Assembly (NCBI GenBank): GCA_934476675.1
Contig: CAKSOE010000005.1
Span: 1-64,000, forward strand
Source: an uncultured Clostridia bacterium
GTDB lineage: Bacteria > Bacillota > Clostridia > UBA1381
DNA length: 64,000 nucleotides
Direction of reading: 5' to 3'
Positions within the stretch are counted from its first letter, which is position 1. Every line of letters begins with the position of its first letter. Below are positions 6,628 to 14,302 of this stretch, one piece after another. The notes under the pieces were generated by a model. That model made no database searches and had not been told where the DNA came from. It saw only the letters and a program-made list of their open reading frames with translations. Position numbers and translations under genes: made by a program.

Positions 6628-8439
6628 TTATTTTACATTTTTGAAACTGCATACGGGCGACAGGCTGTCAAGACCGTTCCAAATCATAGCTTTTGCATTC
6701 GTATAGGCTTTGGCGGGCGTGAATATAATTTCTCTGTTGTCATTGCCGTATTCGCTCGACTGCTTCATTTCGACAAATCTGTCTCCGTCATAAAGAGCAA
6801 GGATAACGGTCTTGCCGGGAACTACATTTATCGGTTTGACAACTATACTTTTTCCGTCAGCAGAATGTTTTGCACTTATGCCGCTGAGGTAACTGATATC
6901 CGCATAAGTTAAAACATATTTTCCGTCTCCTATTACCATTTCCCAATCAGATTCACTTCCGATATAATTAACTTTCATTGATTTTGGGCATTCTTCAAAT
7001 GCCTCCTTGCCGATGATCAGCACACTGTTAGGGATTGTTATACTTGCTAATCGCCGGCACTGATAAAAGGTACGTTCGCCGATTTCCGCCACACCGTCCG
7101 GAATTGTTATGCTTGTTAATTTTGAGCATTTCAAAAACGCACAGCTGCCGATGCTTGTCACGCTGTCCGGAATTGTTACTTTTTCCAGACCGATTACAGA
7201 AATTATTTTTCCTTTCTCATACTTCTCAAAATAGCAGTTTTCAAAAGCATGATTACCGATACTTGTCACGCCGTCCGAGATTGTTATGCTTTTCAAGTAT
7301 CGGCAAAATTCAAATGCTCCGTCGGCAATTTTTGCCGCGCCGATCGGGGTTGTAAACGAGGGATCTTTTTTATTGCTCGGAAAACGTATAATTTCCGTCT
7401 TGGTTTTGTTGTATAAAACGCCGTTTTCGGAGCAATAAGCGGGATTATCGGGATCAACATTTATGTCCGCCAAATCAAAACAAGAATAAAACGCTTCGCT
7501 GCCGATGCTTGTCACGCTTTTCGGGATTGTTATGTTTGTTAAACTGTTGCTGCTTTCAAACGCATGATTGCCGATACTTTCCACGCTGTCGGGAATTGTT
7601 ATGCCCGGTAAATCCCTGCAAGCGAAAAATGCATAATCGGCAATGGTTTTTGTTCCGGATTTTATGTCACACGGAGTCGATTTGCCCTGATATGCCGATA
7701 TAAAATGATTTCCTATATACAGCACATCATCTTCACTGTCCTCCCGATCATTATAGCAGCCGGTATCGTAAAATGCCCAATAACCGATGCTTGTCACACT
7801 GTCGGGAAGTGTTATCGTATTTAATTTTTCACACATATAAAACGCACTGCCGCCAATGCTTTCTGTGCCATCTTGAATTATAACTTTTTCCAGACCGCTT
7901 TCTATACCGGCTTCCGATTCGTCAGCCGAAATATAACAGTTGGAAAACGCTCCCTCGCCGATGTTTTTTACGCTGCCCGGGATGGTAACTTCTTTTAAGC
8001 CGTTACAATACTGAAACGCCTCTTTGCCGATGCTTTCCACACCGTTAGGAATTGTTATCTCCGGTAAGGCGTCGCAATGGTAAAACGCACCAATACCGAT
8101 GCTTTTTACGCTGCTTGGTATTGTTATATTTTTCAGTTTTTCACAATAGAAAAATGCATATTCGCCGATGCTTGTTACACCGTCGGAAATTACAACCGTT
8201 TCAAGATTGTTTTTAATGCTGGTAGAAGTAATCCACGGCGCACGTGAGCCTGCTGTGCCGCTCGAATAATAATTCGACATATTGCCCTCGCCGCTTATCG
8301 TGAGCGTTTTTGATGAGTAGTCATATAACCATGTCAGATGTTCACCGCATGATCCGTCAATCGTGTTCTGGGCAAATGCCGGAAAAACCGTACATAAAAC
8401 CGCCGTTAAAACCATAAATGCCAAAAAACTTTTCTTCAT
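6628..8439 (-). CDS. Secreted BspA-like leucine-rich repeat protein
   Basis: About 603 residues. I take ATG 8439 ('MKKSFLAFMVLTAVLC') as the start because an AGGGTGG-type site precedes it and it opens a clean signal peptide ending 'PAFA'; an ATG at 8457 adds six residues. A BspA N-terminal module ('GSCGEHLTWLYDYSSKTLTI') is followed by many ~23-residue LRR_5 repeats ('ITIPDSVTSIGNHAF' type). An ~85-residue C-terminal domain ends 'KAMIWNGLDSLSPVCSFK' and resembles the end of the 1450-residue protein at 43640. BspA-type proteins are surface adhesins in oral and gut bacteria; binding here is inferred. It is transcribed alone on the minus strand. Confidence 0.85.
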   Translation of the reverse strand: MKKSFLAFMVLTAVLCTVFPAFAQNTIDGSCGEHLTWLYDYSSKTLTISGEGNMSNYYSSGTAGSRAPWITSTSIKNNLETVVISDGVTSIGEYAFFYCEKLKNITIPSSVKSIGIGAFYHCDALPEITIPNGVESIGKEAFQYCNGLKEVTIPGSVKNIGEGAFSNCYISADESEAGIESGLEKVIIQDGTESIGGSAFYMCEKLNTITLPDSVTSIGYWAFYDTGCYNDREDSEDDVLYIGNHFISAYQGKSTPCDIKSGTKTIADYAFFACRDLPGITIPDSVESIGNHAFESSNSLTNITIPKSVTSIGSEAFYSCFDLADINVDPDNPAYCSENGVLYNKTKTEIIRFPSNKKDPSFTTPIGAAKIADGAFEFCRYLKSITISDGVTSIGNHAFENCYFEKYEKGKIISVIGLEKVTIPDSVTSIGSCAFLKCSKLTSITIPDGVAEIGERTFYQCRRLASITIPNSVLIIGKEAFEECPKSMKVNYIGSESDWEMVIGDGKYVLTYADISYLSGISAKHSADGKSIVVKPINVVPGKTVILALYDGDRFVEMKQSSEYGNDNREIIFTPAKAYTNAKAMIWNGLDSLSPVCSFKNVK

Positions 8440-8460
8440 TTTGCACCACCCTTTCATATT

Positions 8461-8632
8461 TTAACCGTGGTTCAGTTCAATACCGAACCACGAGCCGGGA
8501 TTTCCTATAAATTTCGCCGAATAACCTGTAATCATCGCCGAACCGTATAAATAAGAGATGTCAAATCATTCGGATCGTTTTTTTCGCGCGGTTCTTTCAT
8601 ATCGTCTGTGACAGCTGTTCTGCTTTGTTCAT
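8461..8632 (-). pseudogene. Possible decayed small gene upstream of the BspA-like gene
   Basis: On the minus strand an ATG at 8632, preceded by an AAAGG site, opens 'MNKAEQLSQTI' and stops. The next frame continues 'DDMKEPREKNDPNDLTSLIY', and a third frame reads 'GSAMITGYSAKFIGNPGSWF' to a TAA at 8461-8463. Protein-like text switching frame twice behind a good promoter suggests a frameshifted small gene. It could equally be a 5' untranslated leader of the BspA-like gene. The family was not recognised. Confidence 0.3.
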
Positions 8633-8667
8633 AATCATCAGCCTTTCTTCAACATTATTATATGGCT

Positions 8668-8696
8668 ATGATAGCATATTTTTCCGAAATTGACAA
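8668..8696 (-). promoter_or_regulatory. Promoter for the BspA-like gene
   Basis: Minus-strand TTGTCA (8696-8691), 17-nt spacer and TATCAT (8673-8668). It lies about 230 nt upstream of the BspA-like start, leaving a long leader that contains the possible remnant at 8461-8632. Confidence 0.5.
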
Positions 8697-8742
8697 TAGT
8701 ATTTCCGAAAATGGCATTGACAATAACGGAAAGATTTTCAAT

Positions 8743-8792
8743 AAAAAAAACAGCACGGCAAAAATATGCTGCTGCGCTGTCTTTGTTTTTTT
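8743..8792 (-). terminator. Terminator of the tex-lgt unit
   Basis: The stem ACAGC-GC/GC-GCTGT (8750-8780) lies immediately after the lgt stop. On the minus strand it is followed by eight Ts (A-run 8743-8750). Confidence 0.7.
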
Positions 8793-9589
8793 TACGCCTG
8801 TTGTTTTGCGGCTTTTCTTGTCAGACAAACAAAAGCTGCGGCGGAGGCGATAATAAACAGAAATGCCGCCGCCTGTGATATGCCGAGCTTGCCGGGAATA
8901 AGGTAGAGTATATAGTCGCTGTCGCGCATACCCTCCAGAAACAGCCGTCCGAGAGAGTACCAGAATATATAAAAACAGAAAACCTGTCCGTCCGCTGTTT
9001 TTTTGCGGCGGAATATTACAAGCAGTATCAGACCGAGAATGTTCCAGAGCGATTCATACAGAAACAGCGGCTGTACGGGGGGTGCGCCGTTTATTGACAT
9101 ACCCCACGGCAGAGAGGTTTCCCTGCCGTACACCTCGGCGTTCATAAAATTCCCGAACCGGCCGACAGCCTGCCCGATAAACAAACCCGGGCAGCATACG
9201 TCCGCCATATTCAGAAAGCTGATTTTTTTCACACGGCAGTATATGAGCGTGCTTATTACAGCTCCGATAATTCCGCCGTATATCGCCAGACCGCCGTTCC
9301 ATATTTTAAAAATATCCGTCCAGTCGGACTTAAATTCATCAAGCGCAAAAAGTACATAATAAATTCTCGCGCCGATAATTCCGGCAACAAGTCCTATCAT
9401 TGCCACGTCCCACACGTTGTCCTTTGTCACGCCGCGCTTTTCGCAGCCATGGCAGGCAAAAAGCAGACCCAGCAGAAATCCCGTGAGAATAATAAGCGCG
9501 TACCAGTATATCTCGCGTATACCGAGCGTCAGCGCAACGGGATTGATATTAAAGCTGAGGCCCAGTTTCGGAAATGCTATGTTGTTCAT
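8792..9589 (-). CDS. lgt: Prolipoprotein diacylglyceryl transferase
   Basis: 265 residues, usual length. This integral membrane enzyme transfers the diacylglyceryl group from phosphatidylglycerol to the lipobox cysteine of prelipoproteins, the first step of lipoprotein maturation. The Lgt signature is present: 'GRFGNFMNAEVYGRETSLPW' around residues 140-160, with the N-terminal 'IYWYALIILTGFLLGLLFA' and several further membrane spans. ATG 9589 is preceded by AAAGGA. It starts 18 nt after tex on the same strand, so the two are probably co-transcribed, ending at the hairpin at 8750-8780. A lipoprotein substrate nearby is the ApbE protein at 23460, which has a lipobox. Confidence 0.97.
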   Translation of the reverse strand: MNNIAFPKLGLSFNINPVALTLGIREIYWYALIILTGFLLGLLFACHGCEKRGVTKDNVWDVAMIGLVAGIIGARIYYVLFALDEFKSDWTDIFKIWNGGLAIYGGIIGAVISTLIYCRVKKISFLNMADVCCPGLFIGQAVGRFGNFMNAEVYGRETSLPWGMSINGAPPVQPLFLYESLWNILGLILLVIFRRKKTADGQVFCFYIFWYSLGRLFLEGMRDSDYILYLIPGKLGISQAAAFLFIIASAAAFVCLTRKAAKQQA

Positions 9590-9607
9590 AAAAATTGTCC
9601 TTTCCTA

Positions 9608-11773
9608 TTATATATCGCGCATTGTAAGTGAAATACGTTTTTTCGCGGTGTCAACTTCAAGCACCTTTACCTTTACAATATCGCCGACCGACAACACATC
9701 TGTCGGGTGCTTTATATATCTGTCGCAAATGCGCGAAATATGCACAAGTCCGTCCTGGTGTACGCCGATGTCCACAAATGCGCCGAAATCAATTACGTTT
9801 CTGACCGTTCCGGTAAGAATCATACCCGGCTTTAAATCCTCCATAGACAGAATATCGCTCCTCAAAACAGGCTGCGGCAGCTCCTCACGCGGGTCTCTGC
9901 CTTTTTTCAACAAACTGTCGGCTATGTCGGAAAGAGTGATTTCGCCCGTGCCGAGCTGTTCCGCCAGATTTTTCACGCCCGCATTTTTAAGCCTGTCCTT
10001 TATGTCGCCGATTTGTCCGTCCAAAAGCTCTTTTTCGGTGTATCCGAGCGATTTCAAAAGTCCCTCCGCGGCATTGTAGCTTTCGGGGTGAACGGAAGTG
10101 TTGTCAAAAACATTGTCTCCGTCCGCAATGCGCAGAAATCCGGCACACTGCTCAAACGCTTTGTTTCCGAGCTTAGGCACTTTCAAAAGCTGCTTGCGCG
10201 AGGTGAATTTTCCGTTTTCTTCACGGTATGCGGCAATATTTTTTGCAACCGTGCCGTTTATTCCGGCGATGTAGGATAAAAGCGACGGCGAAGCGGTGTT
10301 AAGGTCAACGCCCACGCTGTTAACGCAGCCTTCGACCACGCCGCCGAGAGCCTCGCCCAGACGCTTTTGGTTCATGTCGTGCTGATACTGTCCCACGCCG
10401 ATTGATTTCGGGTCGATTTTAACCAGCTCCGCCAACGGGTCCTGCAAGCGTCTTGCAATCGACACCGCACTCCTTAAAGCGACGTCATACTGCGGAAATT
10501 CCTCCGTTGCAAGCTTTGACGCACTGTAAACCGACGCTCCGGCTTCGTTTGTCATAACGTAATACACCGTTCTGTCAAGCTCCTTTATCAGCTCCGATAC
10601 GAAAATTTCCGATTCCTTTGACGCTGTTCCGTTTCCTATCGAAACAATATCAACCTTGTTTCGCATTATCATGTCTTTTAATACTTTTTTAGCCTTTTCC
10701 TTGTCGTGTATCGGCAATGTGCAGTAAACTATGCCCGTATCGAGAACCTTTCCAGTCTCGTCCACCGCCGCAAGCTTGCAGCCGGTGCGGTAGCCGGGGT
10801 CAAAGCCGAGAACAACGCGTCCCTTGACCGGCGGCTGTAAAAGCAGTCCCGAAAGATTTTGCCGAAATACCTTTATTGACGCCTCCTCGGCATTTTCCGT
10901 AAGGGTGTTTCGTATTTCCGTTGCGATTGACGGCGCGATAAGCCGCTTGTAAGCGTCCTCCGCCGCGCGCTCAACATATTCCGTTGTCACGGCGCGCTTT
11001 TTCGGCGTAAGACGGCGGTAAAGATAATTTATGATGGGTTCTTCCTCCGCCGTAAGTTTTACGGTAAGAAATCCCTCCTTTTCGCCGCGGTTTATTGCCA
11101 GAAGTCTGTGGTTTGCAAGTTTTGACACAGGCTCTGAAAAATCATAATAAAGCCTGTATACGCTGTCCTCGTCCTTTGCCGCCTTTGAAACAATCATTCC
11201 GCTGCGCATGGTCATAGAACGTATTGCCTTTCTGTAATCGGCATTGTCGCTTATAGATTCGGCAATTATATCCATTGCGCCGTTTAATGCGTCCTCCGCC
11301 GTTTCGACGCCTTTTTCTGCGTCAATGTAATCGAGAGCAAGATTTTCCGCGCTTGTGTCAGATATATCCTGTTTGATAAGAATTTCCGCCAGTGGTTCAA
11401 GACCTTTTTCCTTTGCGATTGTCGCACGTGTGCGGCGCTTGGGTCTGTACGGACGGTAAATGTCCTCAAGCTCCGATAGCGTAACGGCATTCGCAATCGC
11501 TGCGCTTATTTCCTCCGTAAGCTTGCCCTGCTCGTCTATAAGCCGTGCGGTTTCCTCTTTCTTGCTTTCAAGATTACGCAGGTATGTAAGCCTGTCGAAA
11601 AACTCTCTTAGCGTCTCGTCACTGAGCGTTCCCGTCTTTTCCTTGCGGTAACGCGCAATAAACGGTATCGTGTTGCCGTCGTCTATCAGCTCAATCGTAT
11701 TTTCCGCCTGCCAGCGCTTGATTTTAAACTCCTCCGTTATAATATCGATTATCTTGCTGTCTGCATTTTCCAT
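9608..11773 (-). CDS. tex: Tex-family RNA-binding transcription accessory protein
   Basis: 721 residues, full length. The order follows the Tex family: helical N-terminal domain, YqgF/RNase H-like domain ('VVLGFDPGYRTGCKLAAVDE' around residues 320-340), helix-hairpin-helix region ('TASPSLLSYIAGINGTVAKN', ~490-510) and a C-terminal S1 RNA-binding domain ('GMILTGTVRNVIDFGAFVDI', ~640-710). Tex binds nucleic acid and affects transcription and stress or virulence phenotypes in several bacteria; its exact role in Clostridia is unclear. GGAGG lies 11 nt before ATG 11773. It heads the tex-lgt unit, divergent from the mraZ cluster. Confidence 0.95.
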   Translation of the reverse strand: MENADSKIIDIITEEFKIKRWQAENTIELIDDGNTIPFIARYRKEKTGTLSDETLREFFDRLTYLRNLESKKEETARLIDEQGKLTEEISAAIANAVTLSELEDIYRPYRPKRRTRATIAKEKGLEPLAEILIKQDISDTSAENLALDYIDAEKGVETAEDALNGAMDIIAESISDNADYRKAIRSMTMRSGMIVSKAAKDEDSVYRLYYDFSEPVSKLANHRLLAINRGEKEGFLTVKLTAEEEPIINYLYRRLTPKKRAVTTEYVERAAEDAYKRLIAPSIATEIRNTLTENAEEASIKVFRQNLSGLLLQPPVKGRVVLGFDPGYRTGCKLAAVDETGKVLDTGIVYCTLPIHDKEKAKKVLKDMIMRNKVDIVSIGNGTASKESEIFVSELIKELDRTVYYVMTNEAGASVYSASKLATEEFPQYDVALRSAVSIARRLQDPLAELVKIDPKSIGVGQYQHDMNQKRLGEALGGVVEGCVNSVGVDLNTASPSLLSYIAGINGTVAKNIAAYREENGKFTSRKQLLKVPKLGNKAFEQCAGFLRIADGDNVFDNTSVHPESYNAAEGLLKSLGYTEKELLDGQIGDIKDRLKNAGVKNLAEQLGTGEITLSDIADSLLKKGRDPREELPQPVLRSDILSMEDLKPGMILTGTVRNVIDFGAFVDIGVHQDGLVHISRICDRYIKHPTDVLSVGDIVKVKVLEVDTAKKRISLTMRDI

Positions 11774-12062
11774 TTATAAAATAACCTCCAAATTATATGT
11801 GTAATCAAAAAGAAAAGTTTGTAACATTTGTGAAAAAAATTTTACAAAAAAGTATTCACAAATTAATCTAAATGTGATAGAATAGTAAAAGCACAATATA
11901 TAGTGTGTCAACTAATTGTAAAATACCAATATATATGTTACGGAAACATTTCTTCCACTAACAATTATAACCTATCCGAACGAATTTTACAAGAGAATTA
12001 GCAAAACCGTTACAAAGAGGAAACTAATTTGAAAAAAAACTAAAAAAATTTGAAAAAAGTTA
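11774..12062. other. AT-rich divergent spacer between tex and mraZ
   Basis: No gene was seen. A candidate plus-strand promoter (TTCACA 11855-11860, 17-nt spacer, TAGAAT 11878-11883) has no gene directly after it and could start a long mraZ leader or a small RNA. This is weak support only. Confidence 0.3.
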
Positions 12063-12091
12063 TTGCGTTTTTCACGATTTTAGAGTAAAAT
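12063..12091 (+). promoter_or_regulatory. Promoter of the dcw cluster
   Basis: TTGCGT (12063-12068), a 17-nt spacer and TAAAAT (12086-12091) lie immediately before the MraZ repeats. The nearest start is mraZ at 12190. Confidence 0.55.
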
Positions 12092-12130
12092 GGTAGTGAG
12101 GGGAGCAAAATGGAGTGAATGGGAGTAAAA
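12091..12130 (+). promoter_or_regulatory. MraZ operator: four direct repeats with 10-bp period
   Basis: Four decamers in phase (12091, 12101, 12111, 12121) start TGGTAG, GGGAGC, TGGAGT and GGGAGT. MraZ binds repeats with a GTG/GGG core spaced one helical turn apart upstream of mraZ, and this matches in location and periodicity. They overlap the predicted -10 and start point, so repression of the cluster by MraZ is expected. Confidence 0.75.
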
Positions 12131-12189
12131 AACCATTCACGGGCACGCTTTCTCCGGAGTACTGATAATTCTGAAAGGAGTGATATACG

Positions 12190-12633
12190 GTGACGGCGTT
12201 TGTAGATGAATACGAAAGACAATTGGACGAGCGCGGCAGAGTTATTCTGCCCTCGAAAATAAGGACGCTGACCGGAAACACCGTATACATAACTCAGGCT
12301 CCGGAGGATAAGTGTCTTCATCTCTACACCGAAGAAGAATGGGATAAGCTGGCTGAGAAAATCAATCAGCTGCCGACCGCAACGGATAGGAACGCGGCGG
12401 CGTTTGTACGTGTATTCTTCGGAAAGGCAACCGCAGTGCAGGTGGATAAGCAGGGCAGAATTCCGATTGCCGCAAGGCTTTTGGAATATGCCGGTCTTAA
12501 AAAGGACATTGTGCTTGTGGGCGCCAATAAGCGGCTTGAAATATGGGACAGCGAAAAATGGAACGAATACCAGAACGCACTGTCTGACGATATTGTGATG
12601 GACGGCGTATTAAAATACGGTCTGAATATTTAA
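12190..12633 (+). CDS. mraZ: Transcriptional regulator MraZ
   Basis: 147 residues with two AbrB-like SpoVT domains: 'RQLDERGRVILPSKIR' near the N-terminus and 'AVQVDKQGRIPIAARLLEYA' in the second half, the DxxGR signatures of MraZ. It forms a ring that binds the direct repeats upstream of the dcw cluster and represses it. The start is GTG 12190 with AAGGAG upstream. It is the first gene of the cell-division and wall cluster; the repeats at 12091-12130 are its likely target. The N-terminus 'MTAFVDEY' replaces the more usual 'MFMGEY' start. Confidence 0.95.
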   Translation: MTAFVDEYERQLDERGRVILPSKIRTLTGNTVYITQAPEDKCLHLYTEEEWDKLAEKINQLPTATDRNAAAFVRVFFGKATAVQVDKQGRIPIAARLLEYAGLKKDIVLVGANKRLEIWDSEKWNEYQNALSDDIVMDGVLKYGLNI

Positions 12634-12760
12634 AACGTATTCCGCTTTATATCGGGAAAGGGGTAAAAGGTTCGGTCTGAATAAAATTGCGGCATGAACT
12701 TTTTATTTTGATTTAAAATTATTCCCCGAGGCGGCAAAATGACAGTGAAAGGATTTCGGA

Positions 12761-13693
12761 ATGGAGTTTAAGCATATTTCGGTACTGCCGGAAAAAAGCA
12801 TAGAGCTTTTAAACGTCAGGGACGGCGGCATATATGCCGACGGAACCTTGGGCGGCGGCGGACATTCATACAGGCTGCTTTCATCAAACGAAACGTGCCG
12901 TCTTATCGGCATAGACCAGGATAAAGAGGCAATTGCCGCGGCTTCAGAAAGGCTTGCGCGGTTCAGAGGAAGGGTAGTTACCGTAAACAGGAATTTCAGC
13001 GAAATAAAGGACATATTAAGGGAGCTTGATATAAAGGGTCTTGACGGCGCAATGCTTGATCTGGGCGTAAGCTCGTATCAGCTTGACAACGCTGAAAGAG
13101 GTTTCAGCTATATGCACGACGCACCTCTCGATATGCGTATGAATCCCGATGCGAAAAAAAATGCCTATGACGTCATAAACGGCTTTACGGCGGAGGAGCT
13201 GACGCATATTTTTTACGAATACGGCGAAGAAAAATGGTCAAAGCGCATTGCGGAATTTATCGTAAAAGCGAGGGAAAAATCGCCCGTTAAAACCACTCTC
13301 GAACTGGTGGATATTATCAGAGCGGCAATACCCAAAGGCGCTCGTGAGGACGGCGGACACCCCGCAAAAAGAGTTTTTCAGGCGGTAAGAATAGAGGTAA
13401 ATAACGAGCTGGGCATACTCGAAACGGCAATACGTGACTTTACCGACTGCTTAAATCCAAAGGGCAGATTGGCAATTATCACATTCCATTCCCTTGAGGA
13501 CAGAATAGTAAAACAGACTTTTTTATCGCTTTCAAAGGGCTGCACCTGCCCGAAATCATTTCCCGTCTGCGTGTGCGGAAATGTCCCGAAGGTACGCATA
13601 ATAACAAGGAAGCCGGCGCTTCCGGACGAGTCGGAAACGGAATCCAATTCCCGCTCAAAAAGCGCAAAATTAAGAGTAATAGAAAAATTATAG
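12761..13693 (+). CDS. rsmH: 16S rRNA (cytosine(1402)-N(4))-methyltransferase
   Basis: 310 residues, usual length. It uses S-adenosylmethionine to methylate N4 of C1402 in the 16S rRNA decoding centre. The SAM-binding pocket 'DGTLGGGGHSYRLL' lies near residues 28-41 and 'GIDQDKEAIAAA' near 50-61; the family motif 'DGAMLDLGVSSYQLDNAERG' lies near 95-115. ATG 12761 has AAGGA upstream. It is the second gene of the dcw cluster, 127 nt after mraZ, as in most Bacillota. Confidence 0.97.
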   Translation: MEFKHISVLPEKSIELLNVRDGGIYADGTLGGGGHSYRLLSSNETCRLIGIDQDKEAIAAASERLARFRGRVVTVNRNFSEIKDILRELDIKGLDGAMLDLGVSSYQLDNAERGFSYMHDAPLDMRMNPDAKKNAYDVINGFTAEELTHIFYEYGEEKWSKRIAEFIVKAREKSPVKTTLELVDIIRAAIPKGAREDGGHPAKRVFQAVRIEVNNELGILETAIRDFTDCLNPKGRLAIITFHSLEDRIVKQTFLSLSKGCTCPKSFPVCVCGNVPKVRIITRKPALPDESETESNSRSKSAKLRVIEKL

Positions 13694-13710
13694 AAAAATT
13701 ATAGGAGTAA

Positions 13711-14193
13711 ATGATTGTGGAATACGGTAATCTGGCGTATAAGGAATATCAGCCTTATCCCGTGAAGAAAAAACCACAACAGAATAAAAAGAAGCAAAAT
13801 CAGATGCTCAGCAGAAACAGAAATGTACGCAGAATATGTGCAATACTTGTTATCTCGCTTTCGGCAGGGTTTATGATTTCCGAGTTTGTTACGGTGAACG
13901 AAACAAAACAGCAGGTGGCGGAGCTTGAAAAAAAGCTTGAAGCGGCGGAATCTGTGACCTCGCAGAAAATGTTTGAGCTTGAACGAAGCGTTGACTTGTC
14001 AAAAATTGAGGACGAAGCGACAAATCGGCTGGGTATGCAAAGACCCGAAAAGTATCAGATAATATATGTGAATGTAAAGCAGGACAGCGTGACAGAGAAA
14101 ACCGCAGGCGATGTTGAGGGCGTAAAAAACCGCTTTGTACAGGCGCTGCGGAAAATAGGCAGTAATATTGTATCATTTTTCAGCATAAAATAG
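13711..14193 (+). CDS. ftsL: FtsL-like cell division protein
   Basis: 160 residues, bitopic. It has a basic cytoplasmic N-terminus rich in Lys, Pro and Gln (residues 1-45), one membrane span ('ICAILVISLSAGFMISEFV', ~50-70), then a coiled coil ('QQVAELEKKLEAAESVTS') and the short 'NRLGMQRPEKYQIIYV' motif typical of FtsL/septum-formation initiators. In the divisome FtsL pairs with DivIC/FtsB and activates the FtsW-PBP synthase. ATG 13711 follows GGAG; a GTG at 13717 is possible. Identification rests on topology and position between rsmH and the PBP, because FtsL sequences diverge strongly. No ftsQ/divIB is found in the cluster. Confidence 0.8.
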   Translation: MIVEYGNLAYKEYQPYPVKKKPQQNKKKQNQMLSRNRNVRRICAILVISLSAGFMISEFVTVNETKQQVAELEKKLEAAESVTSQKMFELERSVDLSKIEDEATNRLGMQRPEKYQIIYVNVKQDSVTEKTAGDVEGVKNRFVQALRKIGSNIVSFFSIK

Positions 14194-14214
14194 TATATAT
14201 ACATAAAATTCGGA

Positions 14215-14239
14215 CAGCGGCGTCTTGTGTGCGCCGCTA
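14215..14239 (+). other. Intercistronic hairpin between ftsL and the PBP gene
   Basis: AGCGGCG (14216-14222) and CGCCGCT (14232-14238) form a GC-rich stem with no T-run, so it is not a standard terminator. It may be an mRNA stabiliser or pause site. Confidence 0.45.
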
Positions 14240-14302
14240 TAATCAGCCGTCAGGGAGTTTGTTTTCTGCGGACTGTAAAAAATTTAAAAGGAATGAAATT
14301 TA

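Noticed and set aside
8662..8878. 62-63-residue plus-strand frames
   Set aside because: They cross the lgt terminator and 3' end and lack ribosome binding sites.
9417..10079. 220-residue plus-strand open frame
   Set aside because: Antisense to the lgt start and tex C-terminus; no independent support.
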